From Isoetes taiwanensis (lineage: Eukaryota > Streptophyta > Lycopodiopsida > Isoetales > Isoetaceae), in contig JAJEKV010000031.1 of assembly GCA_021234155.1 (NCBI GenBank), positions 3,920,835 to 3,984,834 on the forward strand: 64,000 bases of DNA, read 5' to 3'. Made by a program: the position numbers and the translations under genes. Under the pieces are notes generated by a model. It was not told the origin of the DNA, did not search any database, and saw only the letters and a list, made by a program, of their open reading frames with translations. Shown here in pieces: positions 39,924 through 53,200 of the stretch; positions within the stretch are counted from its first letter, which is position 1; every line of letters begins with the position of its first letter.

Positions 39924-40620
39924 CTACAAGCACCTTTGCACTTTGCACGTGGTTAAATCCTGTATCAACTCACTTTGATTCTCTAGAAATAAAAATTTAT
40001 AGAGGATACCAACATATAAAAAGATGGGAAGATGCACTAAAATTGTGCATTGATCATTCTTCCAGTGTAGACTTTGTATCTCTTGCTGAATCTTAAAAGT
40101 ATAATTCTCAGCAAAATCTATGACAGAAACTATGGTGTCCTTTGGAAATGTTGCCAAACACTCCCTGAATTGTTTGGCCTGCCATCTTCCTTCATAATTA
40201 TGTGGTATAAACTCTTTTAAGACACTCTTGGCTTCCTGGATAATCTCTACAGCAGTTGTGCATTTGTAAACCAGTTTGGTAACTGGTTTAGTAGAAATCT
40301 TGTACCCTCCCTTGCCATCAGGCACAGGTTCTCCTATGGGTTCAAGTACCTGCAATGGTAATGACAGATCAATGTGATATAACTTGGGATAAAATAAAGC
40401 TGAATTCTAACCTTGTCATAGGTCTTCCATTCAATGATAGAATTGTGCCAGGATCAAATTGCACTCGGTTCTTGGCCAAAGAAGACAGGAAGGCGGAATT
40501 CCAGTCCATAGTGGACAGATGAATGAATTGCAATAAATTTTGCAAGAACAATGACACAACACCGCCATTTCCCATTTCGAATTCCAAAATTCAGCTCCGG
40601 CGCCTAAACGATCCAAGAAA
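39924..40620 (-). pseudogene. DFAENY-motif transposase-like gene fragment, unit 3 (best copy)
   Basis: Exon 2 (40349 to about 39924) is fully open: VLEPIGEPVPDGKGGYKIST, a helical middle (EIIQEAKSVLKEFIPHN), RWQAKQFRECLATFP, then TIVSVIDFAENYTFKIQQEI and QSLHWKNDQCTILVHL. A 62-base intron (40411-40350) with GT...AG ends joins it in phase to exon 1, whose last codons give EWKTYDK. Exon 1 has one frame shift at CCTGGCACA compared with unit 1. The Asp of DFAENY could be a catalytic residue by position, but that is a guess. The sequence after SLHW diverges into low-confidence text, so the C-terminus is missing. Confidence 0.5.
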
Positions 40621-41119
40621 AGAATCTCCCTCCCGCTCAGGAATTTTGCATGACGGCCGAATGAAGGGCGAAAATTCCGTGACGGTCGAGGACGGGCGTG
40701 ACGTCTGTTACTGAAGTTCGAAAAGCAGTTTTTCAGCATGGGTGTCGCCCACATGCTTTTTTGCATATGTCAAGCAAAAACACACCCTGCTCGGCTACAC
40801 ATATGGAAATTTTGCGGACCCTCTCAATTTCCTTGGATGCCTAGAAGACTTTAGTTACGACATAATGTGTTGGGAATGATGTATGATGTGTTGCTATATA
40901 TTCTAAATGAGGTGCACTTTGGACTACCACAGTCGTCGGATTCGCCGATCATATGACCCAGATCGTATGTTGGGGCCTCTGGGCACCTCTCATTTCGCTT
41001 ATAGTCATTTATGATTGGAGGCGCCTATGATTTTGAAATATAAAATATGATTTTGCCTAAGGTTTTTAGGGAATATCAAACCTCTATACGGCTTTGCCTA
41101 AGATTTTAGAATATGAAAT

Positions 41120-41180
41120 ACGGGGACTCGAACCTTCACCAAAATAACTCAATGTCCTAATAAGACTACTTTAACCAATG
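41120..41180 (-). repeat. tRNA-like SINE head, unit 3
   Basis: B box at 41134-41124 and A-box-like word at 41177-41166, as in the other units. Confidence 0.45.
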
Positions 41181-41339
41181 TACTCAGTGAACTAATGTGA
41201 TTATTTTTTATCTTGAATCTATGTTTTTTTTTTCCCATTCAATTGTTTTAGGGATATACGATCTATGGTTTTAGGAATTGTTATTTTTATATCCATATCA
41301 AATCCCCCTAGAACCCCCTGTTATTTTGCTATATATTTG

Positions 41340-42076
<737 letters not shown>

Positions 42077-42626
42077 TTCGTCATGTACCTCAGATTGAAG
42101 CGCAAAAAAATTTGTCTGATCTTAACTCAATGAAAGAAAACATTTCTGGTATGGAAGATTCAGAAGATGATAGCAGCAGCGACGATGATGATTTGCAGGT
42201 ATGGGATCTTTGGAATTGATCTTTTTTATGATAGCATCAGAATTCAAATTTCAGATTTTCATTTTAGGAGTGCTGTTTTGCAAATATTTTCTTGAACAAT
42301 TGCATGTATTGATGCAGGCTATAAACTCAAAGCAGATGAGCATATTGGAAAAGATGTCGCCCCTCAAACACAAGACTATTTGTATGATTGCGCTTGACAA
42401 GGAGAAGATTGATGATGTTAATGCTGTTGATCTTCTTAAATTGAGCAAAGAACTGAAGAAAAGACACAAGAAGGCATTTTCTGGTCTATTGAAATCGAAG
42501 GTGAGGGGTGCAGATTTGTATAAGCTCTTTGTAATGGCGTGCGTGAAGTGCAATATTGTGAAAATCTCCAAAGAGGGTTTGAGAACGGGCACTATCGATC
42601 ATTCTACGGTCACATTGATAGGCTGA
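42077..42626 (+). pseudogene. two-exon host gene fragment (C-terminal part), unidentified
   Basis: Exon 1 (about 42077-42198) encodes VPQIEAQKNLSDLNSMKENI and an acidic, Ser-rich stretch (MEDSEDDSSSDDDDLQ). A 119-base intron (42199-42317) starts GTATGG and ends TTGATGCAG, and it is T-rich. Exon 2 (42318-42626) continues in phase 0 with a Lys/Leu-rich, alpha-helical sequence (LLKLSKELKKRHKKAFSGLL; GADLYKLFVMACVKCNIVKI) and ends at TGA. The clean splice sites and phase show that it came from a real gene. The start of the gene is missing. I do not recognise the family; nuclear location is only suggested by the acidic tract. Confidence 0.6.
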
Positions 42627-42997
42627 TCACATTGTGAGCTTGGATAAACTTAAGACATATTCAACGTACTTGTGATAATATTACATTGAGAATTTTTTAA
42701 ACTTGCAGTCTGTTTTTAATGTTGATCAATTATCAATGTAATATTCATTGTCCAATTACTTTCTGAAATCAATCTATCCTTGCTTGGCAAAGTAGCTGTG
42801 GATACCATAGTGAACCATTAAAAAAGCATATAAATGCTTTGAGCGAAAAGTAGTAGTGCTTAAGTACTATTTATAAGCCATGTACGAAAAAAAAACATTT
42901 GTATGCTTCAAATGGAAAGTAGTAGCACATAAAGAACTATTTTAAAACCATGGAAGAGACCACTACATTTAACTAGTTGGTTTAGCAATGCTTGGAC

Positions 42998-43182
42998 TGA
43001 TAAACATTTATGGTTAATAGTCGTAAACCACCAGGCATGCATGCTAGGAAACTATGCGTACTACAAATCATAACCATTAGGCATACACGTTGATAAACAT
43101 TTATGGTTAATAGTGTTAAACCACCAGGCATGCATGCTAGGAAACTATGCGTACTACAAATCATAACCATTAGGCATACACG
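42998..43182. repeat. tandem duplication of 93 bp
   Basis: TGATAAACATTTATGGTTAA...AGGCATACACGT occurs at 42998-43090 and again at 43091-43182 with few changes. Confidence 0.85.
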
Positions 43183-44130
43183 TTAAGAACTATGCATGTA
43201 CAATTAATAAGACTGCTATTGTTTCCGTTCATCAAACAAAAGTGATTTAGACCAGAGAGACCTAGTGATTTGTCGTCTTGACCATTGCGTATATGATAGA
43301 AGAAACAACTCGATATTCAACAGAAAGAACACTATTCTTTCTGTGCATTAACTTAAGAAGCTTGAGACTAGAGACCATTAGTGGTTTATCATCCTTAACA
43401 AGGACACCTTGAATGAAAAGGTTGCCATGCTTTCTATGCATTAATTGACACTCTTTATGCTAGAAGCAGTTAGTGAATTACCATCCTCAATAAGTATTGG
43501 AATACATAAGAAACCATTCACAATCCTTATAGTAACTTGAAACGCTTCATACTACATAACTCATTAGTGGTTTATGAATAATAACCATGAACCTAATGCA
43601 TAAAAAAATCATGTACATTTAGAACAAACAATTACATCTAAGATTGAAAAGCATATCAGTGCTTTAAAACAATAACCTAAACACTTTGACCAACTAAATA
43701 ATGGCAATTAACAACATATAACACATTGTCAACCATGTGCAGTCACCGTGCAAATTAGCATGCTAGTTTACCACAGTAACAAACCACTGTAAATACCACA
43801 TTATAATATCACATGAATAGACCACTACATCAAACCACATCCACAATCATAATGTTTTACCATATGGACAAACCTTACCATTAAAACATTATAATACACC
43901 ACATCCATTTAGCAACATATTATACCACTTTAAAATACACTACAAAAAAGCCATTTTTAATTACCATGCTATAATACCACTCTAACAAATCTTAAAAGAA
44001 AACCAAGTAGGTTAGCCCTGTATGGTTTTTAATGATATCAACCCACAAAGACGCATTGGTTTTGCAGAATAGTTTTCTAGTCATAACCATGGGAAAAACC
44101 ATGTAGTGTTTTATTTTTGGGTGCCTTGTG

Positions 44131-45544
44131 ATATGGCCCTGAGGGATGGCTTTCCTGCTACATGGCAGGTTAATAGGGTGGTGCCATTACATAAATCAGG
44201 AGATGAATCGGTTCCAGGTAACTACCGTACCATTATGGTGGGTAGCCTGTATGCGAAACTGTTTGCCTCCATACTTGAGCGGAAGATAAGCATTTGGACA
44301 GAAGCGCATAATGTTAGAGCAATAGGGCAGGCAGGTTTCAGACCCAAGAAGTCGACAACTGATCATTTGGTTACTCTTCGCGCAATGATGGACTCAGTAG
44401 TTGGAAAAAGAAAGCCTATGTATGCTGCGTTTGTAGATTTTAGCAAGGCGTTTGACATGGTAAACAGGAAAAATGTATGGCAAAGGTTGGTGGATTTGGA
44501 TATCCCAAAGGGACTCAGACATGCGGTACACACCCTTTATGGGAAGGTACTTGTGCAGCTATCATCTCCTTTTTAGAGATATATGTAAGGAGGTAGTAGA
44601 AAGTAACATGGGGTGAAGCGGGGATGTCCTCCGTCACCCCCACATTGTTTGGCCTTTTATAGACCAGCTTGAAAGTTGGATAAGAGCACATGGAGGATGG
44701 TACGCCCGCATGGGTTTATACTCATGCTTCTTTATATGGGATGATGTTGTGTTGTTGTCACGAAGTATACAAGGGTTACAAAGGCATTTAGATGCGCTTG
44801 AAAGTTTCTGTAATGATAAAGGCATGCAGGTGAATTTGGATAAAACCAAAGTGGTGGTCTTTGGGGCTAACAAAAGCAGATCATGTCCATGTATCCTTTG
44901 AGGGTAAGCAAGTGGAAGTAGTGGAGAACTATAAATACTTAGGGTTGATTGTGGATAAGAGCCCTAATTGGAATCAAGCGGAAATTGAACACTGAGTGAA
45001 TGCTGGCCTAGAAGCTTTATATGCTATCTGCGAGAAAGTGTGTCAATGCCGACATATGGAATTTTGAGATGAAACGGATGCTCTATAAGGTACTTGGTGC
45101 ACCGGGTGCTTTATGGTTGTGAAGTGTGGGGGCGTGCCCTGCAATGCCAATGATAGCTGGAGAAAGGTAGAAAAGATACAAAAAATTCTTTCATCTTGGA
45201 AGTTAGGGGATTCTGAAATCATGCAAACACCATATGACATGATGCTCGTGGGAGTGCGGGATGGTGTCTCTCGAAGCCGAGGTGCTTTCTTGGGGGATGA
45301 CTATCCAAGATACGCATATATGTGTAAAGTCCTCGTATGATATGCCAAGCAATAGCTTACCGAGACTTGCTATGGAGGAAACCAGGGAGAAGGGTTGGTA
45401 TGCTGATATAGGCAGATGGCTTGTGAGATGGGGGATGAATATCCAAGATTTACATATGCATAAGGAAGATATTGAGGGTTGGGTTCGAAAAAGCTTCCTT
45501 GACAAGTCGTGGAGTGTGCCAGCTGTAAAGAAAGAGTTTTATAG

Positions 45545-45638
<94 letters not shown>

Positions 45639-46154
45639 CTCTCTCTCTATAGATAAATCCTTCTCTGCAGACACCGCACTATCTTATGGAACCGATATCA
45701 GTGAAGCATAGGCAAGCAATTGCTAGAATACGGTTGTGTTCACATCGCCTGGGCGTGGAAATTGGAAGATGGGCGGACATAGCACATGATCTTAGGCATT
45801 GTAAGGTCTGCAATGAAGGAGTGGTGGAGGATGAGGCTCATGTCCTACTCTGGTGTCGCGCTTATTCTGAGGTAAGAGCCAAGCATGGGATTAGTGCTAT
45901 CTCCTTGGACGGTTTTTTCCGGTATCCAGGATCAGCTATAGGGGGGTGCATTGTTGATATTCTCAACCTGAGAGATGACTGGTTGAAACGACAAAAGATA
46001 GATGAGGTGGAGATAGAGGAGCCCAGTGTGTTATTCTCGGAAGATGCACTGGATGACTTGTTTTACAATTTTGAATGTATTTTGTAATGTCTCATAGGCC
46101 TGTCGGTCTGCGTGGTAGGCAGAGATTTCAATTTCATTTCATTTCATTTCATTC
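44131..46154 (+). mobile_element. LINE A, unit 3 copy, 3' part
   Basis: It resumes at the codons for MALRDGFPATWQVNRVVPL. Frame 44106-44576 carries GQAGFRPKKSTTDHLVTLRA and YAAFVDFSKAFDMV; the YADD region (about 44580-44760) is broken. The stretch 44980-45340 is strongly altered compared with unit 2, at CAG/CTG positions. A (CT)n block interrupts it at 45548-45647. The C-terminal domain with the CCHC cluster is intact at 45686-46087. The tail is (TTTCA)n followed by CT. Confidence 0.88.
45547..45650. repeat. (CT)n block inside the LINE A3 coding region
   Basis: About 100 bases of CT with two TATA interruptions split the bases GGACTC and AGATAAATCC. Units 1 and 2 have these joined, so nothing was lost. 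Confidence 0.95.
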
Positions 46155-46262
46155 TCTCTCTCTCTCTCCCTCCCTCCCTCCCTCCCTCCCTCCCTCCCTC
46201 CTCTCTCTCCCTCCTCTCCTCTCCCTCTCCTCTCCCTCTCTCTCTCTCTCTCTCTCTCTTAT
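46155..46262. repeat. (CT)n/(CCCT)n tract, 3' side of LINE A3
   Basis: About 105 bases of CT with a run of CCCT/CCTCC units follow the LINE tail. Confidence 0.95.
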
Positions 46263-46269
46263 ACTTTTA

Positions 46270-46561
46270 TACTCCCATGTCAACACAACTTAAAAGAAAG
46301 AGGGGGAGGGGGGGCAAATGCTTGAAAGTCCATTTCAAAAATTACGAATTACATGCAGTGCAAAAGTAAGTGCTCACCTCCCAATCTTTGTAAGCAATTC
46401 CACTTGCTTGTGATCATTTGCTAAGTTAAACATGGGTTCCACTTATAATATTGTTGCATCTACCTGATAATCCATGAAGCTTCCATAACAACCAGATTGT
46501 GTGCCTATCGCTTGAGAAGTGTAAATAATATAAACCCCTCTGGTACTCGGATAGCCAACAC
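46270..46561. repeat. right flank of the CT locus, unit 3 copy
   Basis: Matches 17934-18221 almost base for base and ends at the same point (GGATAGCCAACACCT), after which unrelated single-copy DNA follows. This gives the undisturbed right edge of the duplicated segment. Confidence 0.8.
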
Positions 46562-48059
46562 CTTCTGAAGAGGATAGCAAACACTTTTGAAATATTCATT
46601 ACCAGATGTCCAGAATTCCCATTTCGGATGCAAATGATAGATAAAGGCACCTATATTATCAAGTTGCTCAAGGACTTAAGTAATGTTCATTTTTCAACAA
46701 AATGACACTTGATTACGTACTATGCAAAGACCTTGCTGCTATGTCACTAATGAATGTACAATACGGATTAGATCCAAGTTAGGCACTTGCGCTAAAGTCT
46801 CCGAAAATATTTTTACTGATGTATGATTTAGGGTCGTAGATGCTTCTTAGTTTTCTGTACAAAAATACCAAGTCTATGGCAATATTAACTGTCTGGATGA
46901 AATGGTTGAAATCATTTTCAGGAATTTTTTAGTTCTCAGCTAGAGAACGTGAACTTACTTTACTAAGATCCACATATTCGTGATATTCCTTTAGTCAAGT
47001 GTTTATGTTAATATCAGATCATAACATTGATAGACAAATGACATTCGTTGCAAGCCATAATGATTTCCTGAAAAGCTACAATAGAGCAAAGCTCAATCCA
47101 AGGATAATGCATCAACAACAGAAATTTTTCAAACTGTCGTATAACCAACACCACTGCATCATCTCTCCATGGGAAGGCTTATAGTACCAACTACATTTAT
47201 GCATACTTCTTGTAGTACAGTAGGCCAAAGTATCATTATGGCATACTAAATGTGGTGCACCATGTTCCCTGTTGGCAGCTCAAAATCCAAGGTAGGTTGC
47301 TTGGAAAATGCAAAATTTACCAGTTCAACGGTAGTGGAGCAAGTGTGTTGTGTTACAACACCTAAGACTGACCTTCATACAAAGAGAATGAAGTCATACT
47401 TATAAACAATCATATCACTAAAAATGCGAGCACTACATTACTTCCATGAGATTGAGCAACATGAGAAAAAACATGAGCAATAAAGCATGTGAAGCACACC
47501 AATTGCTATTGTAGTTTATTTCATGCAAAGGTCAAACCAAGTACCTTCTTATTCTAGATAACGTGAAAAATTGGGGCATCTTTTGCAGTCCTTATACCAC
47601 ATTAATCCAGTATGTATTGAGTGGGGGCATGATGTAAATCAATCTAGATATTCTCAGATTGCAACTTAAGAGGAGTTGAACTAAATTACAGCCTCTAATT
47701 GAGGATCAAAAGCTAGAACATCATATAAAATCTACTTAATAAGCTCTGGATATGCCACCTCAATGACCTGATGCATGGTTTAGAAGCAAGTGGAGGGAGT
47801 AAGGTCTGATGCCACTGTCACCTATGAGCCAGACTTCTAGCAGTCCGGGCTCCATCTTTGCCTAAAGTTAGCAATGGAAATTAATGTATTTAGATATCAA
47901 CATGTCACTGGCTAGATTTATCAACTAAATTAAACCTATCATGACATTCGATCAAAATGCTCTTGCATAACTAAGAAAGAATGCATTTTATCATGTGGCA
48001 AATGTGCTATAAATGCAAGTCAAGATTTTTTATGTTTAGATTTATCAGACTTAAATGTA

Positions 48060-48440
48060 ATCTGCTTGAACCTGCAATATGGAGATCAATCTTTACAAAA
48101 ATTGAAACAATATCCATTGTGTTTGATAAATAATATAATATACAATTTAAATTGTAATCTAAAGACTATATAAATGAATACCACCACTATTTCCTAATTA
48201 CCAAGTTGTAGAGCAAAATGGGCTTGAATGTTATTCCTCTAACCTGCAATGTGAAGATCAATATTTAGAACGATAGAGACAATATCCATTGTATTTCACC
48301 ACTAGTTCATAATTACCAAGTTGTAGAGCAAAATGGGCTTGAATGTTATTCTCTCCAACCTATATTTAGAACGATAGAGACAATATCCATTGTATTTGCT
48401 GAATCAGATACATTTTAAATTGTAATCTAGAGACTATATA
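48060..48440. repeat. diverged tandem repeat of about 130 bp, three copies
   Basis: Words such as AACCTGCAAT, GACAATATCCATTGTATTT and ACCAAGTTGTAGAGCAAAAT recur in the same order two or three times. Confidence 0.6.
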
Positions 48441-48631
48441 AACGAAAACATCGCGATAATTACCTGTACCTTTTAAATATACCAAGTAGCACTGCAAACT
48501 TATCTTGTAAAGAATGACCATAAATTGTTGTTGCTCTACTATTCAGCTCTGCAAAAAACACGAGAAAAACAATAAGAATGCCTATGGACTCTAGTAAAAA
48601 TTACAATGGTTCTAGGCATGTCTACCATCAC

Positions 48632-48705
48632 GGGCAGATAACGGGAAATCTTAGGATGCCAAGATACGGGCAGATAACGGGAAATCTTAGGATGCCAAGA
48701 TACAG
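48632..48705. repeat. 35-bp direct duplication
   Basis: CGGGCAGATAACGGGAAATC plus TTAGGATGCCAAGATA occurs twice back to back. Confidence 0.85.
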
Positions 48706-50278
48706 TAAAAATCAATTAAATGCTTCGGGAAAAAAGTAAACCCTAAACGCTTTCATTGAATCCACATCTCCAATCGATCTTGATGAACTGTTCCTTGCCT
48801 GTTAGCAATCCAAATGGCCCATTCTTGGCATTGTGTTGCGCATGCCTTTATAGGTCCCTATATATGCAGACACACCAAAGTCAAAGTCAGTTAAATGTGA
48901 ATCAAAGAAAAACAGCTTCAAACTTGTATACTAATGTGCAGAAATGTGGATCAGAACTTTTTGCATGATTTGAGACATATTCTGGAGTGCTAGAAAGAAA
49001 GAATACAAACAATTTAAGCTATTCAAGCCTAGAAGAAGATAAGATTGTCAAACGTACAATCAAGGAAACTTATAGTTAGATTACCATTCTCAGAGAGACT
49101 GTAGCTCTGCTGCATTCTGGACATTAAGCATTTTGGAGCTCAGAGTTTTGTCTTTAGTTATTTCTCCTCCTATCAGAGACAAAGGTGTTGGATGACTTTT
49201 AGAAAAGTGCCTGCGCAAATCTATGGCGCAAATCTATGGCTCAGACTATACTTCTAACCTACGATGGGACCTCCATAATTCTATAATTATAACCACGACA
49301 GATATGCAAAACACTCCTGTGTTAGGGTCAAGGGCAACAAAGCAATAACAGAGAAGAAATGTATTGCAAATGCGTTGTTGCAACACGAATAAACAAACCT
49401 ATTCAGAATTTCCCAACTACCTTTTGGCAAGCCACATACCAGCAATGCAAAGATCCTTTTGCAACACATCAACAAACATGCCATTTCAAAAGAGATTGCA
49501 CCAGGAGCGTGTCAACTGTTTGTAAAGTTTCTCCAATGTGTTGTCAGAACTATTCTAATAGACAATGATAGATATTATCTATAAGATTCATTCTCTTATT
49601 TCAAACTTTAATTTGAACATGACAAAGTTCCCTACAACAAAACAGACTGAAGTTGCTAGGCATAAAAATGCAAAGATGTGTTAACGAATTTCTAATAGCA
49701 GGGCCTTAGTGGCATGACGATCTTTAGGTAGGAAAACAATTTAGTTCAATCAGATCCTTCTCCACATTAAGGTGCAAAGTTCCCTTCTTGTGAGCATTCC
49801 AACCAGAAGCTTTAACAATATGGTGTGTCGGCAGAACTCATCAATCATAATATGCCCTTCTAAAAGTAAATTAGCAAGGATATTATAATTCCCATCCATG
49901 TCTGAAAATAGCATGAACAGTTCCCTATGGCATTTAGCAACAAACTTTCAATGGCTCACATTGACTCACTCACTATTGTAAGAAGAGCAACTAATACAAT
50001 AAATAACCAATTAAATATTGAATACAAACCAAATCATTCTAGCAAAAGAATTCTTTTTAACATACCTAGATCTGGAGTTTGTCCAACATGAAAGAGACGG
50101 CCAAAACCTACAAAAAGGAAAACAAATTAGATTACACACACAACTCAACCCCATCTACAAGATGCGGCATGGCTTGTCCGAGAAGAACATACAACTGCTA
50201 TGGTGCCACAAACATTCTTGTGCAACCCTAATAAACGAACAACTTAAATCCGCTGTAAAGCTTTGTCAGAATTGATTT

Positions 50279-53200
50279 TCACGGTGATCTGATATAAAAC
50301 ATCAATGATGGCATGGTATTAATCCACGACGGGTTTCTCTTGACACACTTCGAGATGATTTCTGTTTTTGTTGCACGCTTGATCACAGGCAATTGTTGTC
50401 GGAAATCGCCGCCGGTGAGCATTATCATTCCCCCAAACGGCCTGTTATCTTGGCGTATCTCGCGTAGAATCCTGTCGAAGGCAGTCAATGCTTGCGTATA
50501 TGTCATCCCCATTTCGTCCCATACCATGATACTTGCCTTTCTAAGTACCTCTGCTTGTTAAGTTGTTGCACGTAGTGCAGAGGTTGCCTCTTGTGTGAGA
50601 TTGAGTGGTAACTTGAACGTCGAATGAACTGTTTGTGCCCCTTTCAAGAGAAGGCTGGCAATGCCTGTCCAAGCTACTGATACAACACCCACGCCGCATC
50701 CTCTTAGTATGCTGATCAGACTGTTGAAGAGGAATGTCTTGCTTGTGCCTCCTGGGCCATCCAGGGATAGGTTCAATACTGTATATATTTTATACTCAAT
50801 ATGTATTATTATAATACGGCACAAATTTGAAGTATAATACGTCAAAAATACGGCAAAAAACAATTCCGGCGTCGGGAATTTTTCGCGTAAGCGAAACAGA
50901 GGTTTAAACTACCTTGACTAAAAAGGTTTAAACTACGCGAAAACTTTTTCAGCGTTTTAACGGGGTTTCGCTTTAGCGGCAAAATCGATTTCTTTTTTTT
51001 TTATTATTATTTATTTTTCAGCGTTTAGCGAAACCTTCGCCAGCTTTTGAAAAAGTTCAGCAAGGTGAAGTTTAAACAGAGGTTTCACTTACGCGAAAAA
51101 AAAAATTCCAAAAAAAATAAATTGAACTTTTTCGGCGTAAAGTTTAAACCTTCTTCGCTTTTACGCCGAAACTCTTTTCAGCGTAAGTTTAGACCCGAAG
51201 TTTTCACAGCGTGGTTTAAACTAATAAAAATAAAAAATAAAAAAAAAAAAATAAAAAAAAAATAAAAAAAATTTAAATCGTGTGAATTTGTTTTTTTTCC
51301 GGCCGGTGAGGGAAAAATACGAAAAAGACATATTTTACCTAAAAATACGTATTTTTTGACTTTATACGTCTGAAAAAATAATTTCGTACGTACAGAACCT
51401 ATCCCTGGGGCCATCCACATTGATACATGGGGCTTGATGCTGGCTGATTGCATCGAGGATAATGTCGGCTATGTGCTTCTGCTCCCTGTTGAGCTTTCCA
51501 TAGTTTTCTTTCAACTCCTTTTCTGCATCGAAGGTGGGTTCATTTGGGAGATTGCCTAGAATGTCTATCCGTGGTTCTGGCAGTCCAAGTTGTTGGCATG
51601 TGCAGCCACTCATTTGGAAGATGTCGTCGATGTCCTTCAGTGCATGGTTATAAGCCTGCTCTGGTGGCATCTTCCGTTGGTAGTCTTCTGTCAGGCTGTC
51701 CTTGAAGCCCATAGCCGCATTGGATCTTGTGGGTCATTGTATAGGCAAATGAATGCGAATGTCTGGCATAGCTGGATTGGCATCTGGAAGATGCTTGCAT
51801 CTTCGAGCGTTTTCTCCCATTCGGTATCGTCTTCCAATAAGCCGAGCTCTTTGGCAGCTTCCTTGAAAGTTGAACATAGTTTTCCATTAACAATGCGCAT
51901 GTCTTCGAAGCTGGTTGCACCTTTGATATGTAGCAATTATAGGAGGCGGAGGTAATAGTGATCACCGTCCTTAGGGCTCACGTTGTACATCCGTGTGATG
52001 AGCTTGAACTTCCCCTTTCTCGTTTTCCAGGACGTCTGGCGCGTGAATGTATAGTGCTGGGGGGATTTCTGGATTAAGTGTATTCACGTGCGGCTGGGTC
52101 GTCCTTGTTGAGTTCAAACCATGCAGTCAACATTGTTTGCTTTTGCATCTGCCGCTCGATGGCTTGTCTTCTATGGCCTTCCTGATAATAGACAGCTTGG
52201 TTGTTTGGTAGGTGAACAGGTAGCCTGTGTACTGTGTGGGAGTTGCCATGCATCTTGAATCCGTATAGCCTCCACATTGCTTCAATTGCAAAGACGTATC
52301 TCGTGTCAAGGTATTGCTCCACCTCGTCCCAATTGAATGTGGACGTGGATTCCCCTGTCGGTTCTTCTGTGATCTTGATGGATGCCCGATCGTGCCCTTT
52401 GTGGATGTAATAGATATACTTCACGCTACCGACGCTGAAACACTGCTCAACATTGATATATATGTGCTTCGTACTTTTCAAGTAGCCATTGATTGTGGGG
52501 AACTATCCATCTGTTGTCAATAGGCGTGTTGCCCCTCATGAAGTGGCCTGTGTCCCGTCTTCTATACTCTGGATAGCCATTTGCGTTGACTTTGGTATTG
52601 TCAATAAACGGCTTTGGAAATCCTTTTGTGCATTTCTTCATTGGGCTGCCTTCCTTGGCTTGCATGCAAGGAGCGTTTAGATTGAGGGCCCCGCATGGGC
52701 CGTGGACCATATGCTTGATGACAAACTCTCGCAGGTTGGGATTTTCTGGGCCCGGTACCTCAATGCTCGTGATGCTGTCAATGGCATCGCTATCTCGGAT
52801 CTTGTCTTCTTGTTCGAGAATCATGAGGAGGTGGCAATGTGGCAAGCCTCATTTCTGGAACTCTATCGTATATGTGTGTGCCTTCACCTTGCCCAAAATA
52901 TCATTTTCAAAGAGGTCATGGAAGAATGCTTTGAGCTTTTTGTGAAATACGCGTACAACCAAATCTGGTCTATCATGTGGCTGTTGTCCAGGTAGCAGGT
53001 TGTGTCTAATCTCTACCCAATTTGGGTTGGACGTAAATGTTACAAAGAGGTCAGCTTTGCCAAATCTTCGGATCATGGCCATCGAATCCTGGTAGTTCTG
53101 TTGCATTGCTCTGGGGCTTCCATTGTATGAAGAAGGCAGGATGACCAACTTGCCGGATCTTAAGCCTCTTTGCTCTGCCTCGTGATCTATGTAGTCAATG

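Larger units (their letters stand above)
42077..44130. mobile_element. foreign segment replacing 215 bp of LINE A3, with a gene fragment
   Basis: About 2.05 kb stands where LINE A1 has positions 12055-12269. The first 550 bases are a gene fragment with an intron; the rest is AT-rich non-coding DNA with a 93-bp tandem duplication. No terminal inverted repeats or target duplication are visible. A gene-capturing element or filler DNA at a repaired break would both explain it. Confidence 0.6.
46562..50278. other. AT-rich single-copy DNA, no gene seen
   Basis: Frames are short and scattered. The only structure is local repetition: about 130-bp units around 48060-48440 (containing ACCAAGTTGTAGAGCAAAAT) and a 35-bp direct duplication at about 48632-48704 (GGGCAGATAACGGGAAATCT). 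Confidence 0.5.

Noticed and set aside
43935-43950. CACTACAAAAAA word as a CACTA transposon end
   Set aside because: It lies inside the foreign segment, with no inverted partner and no 3-bp duplication at the segment edges.
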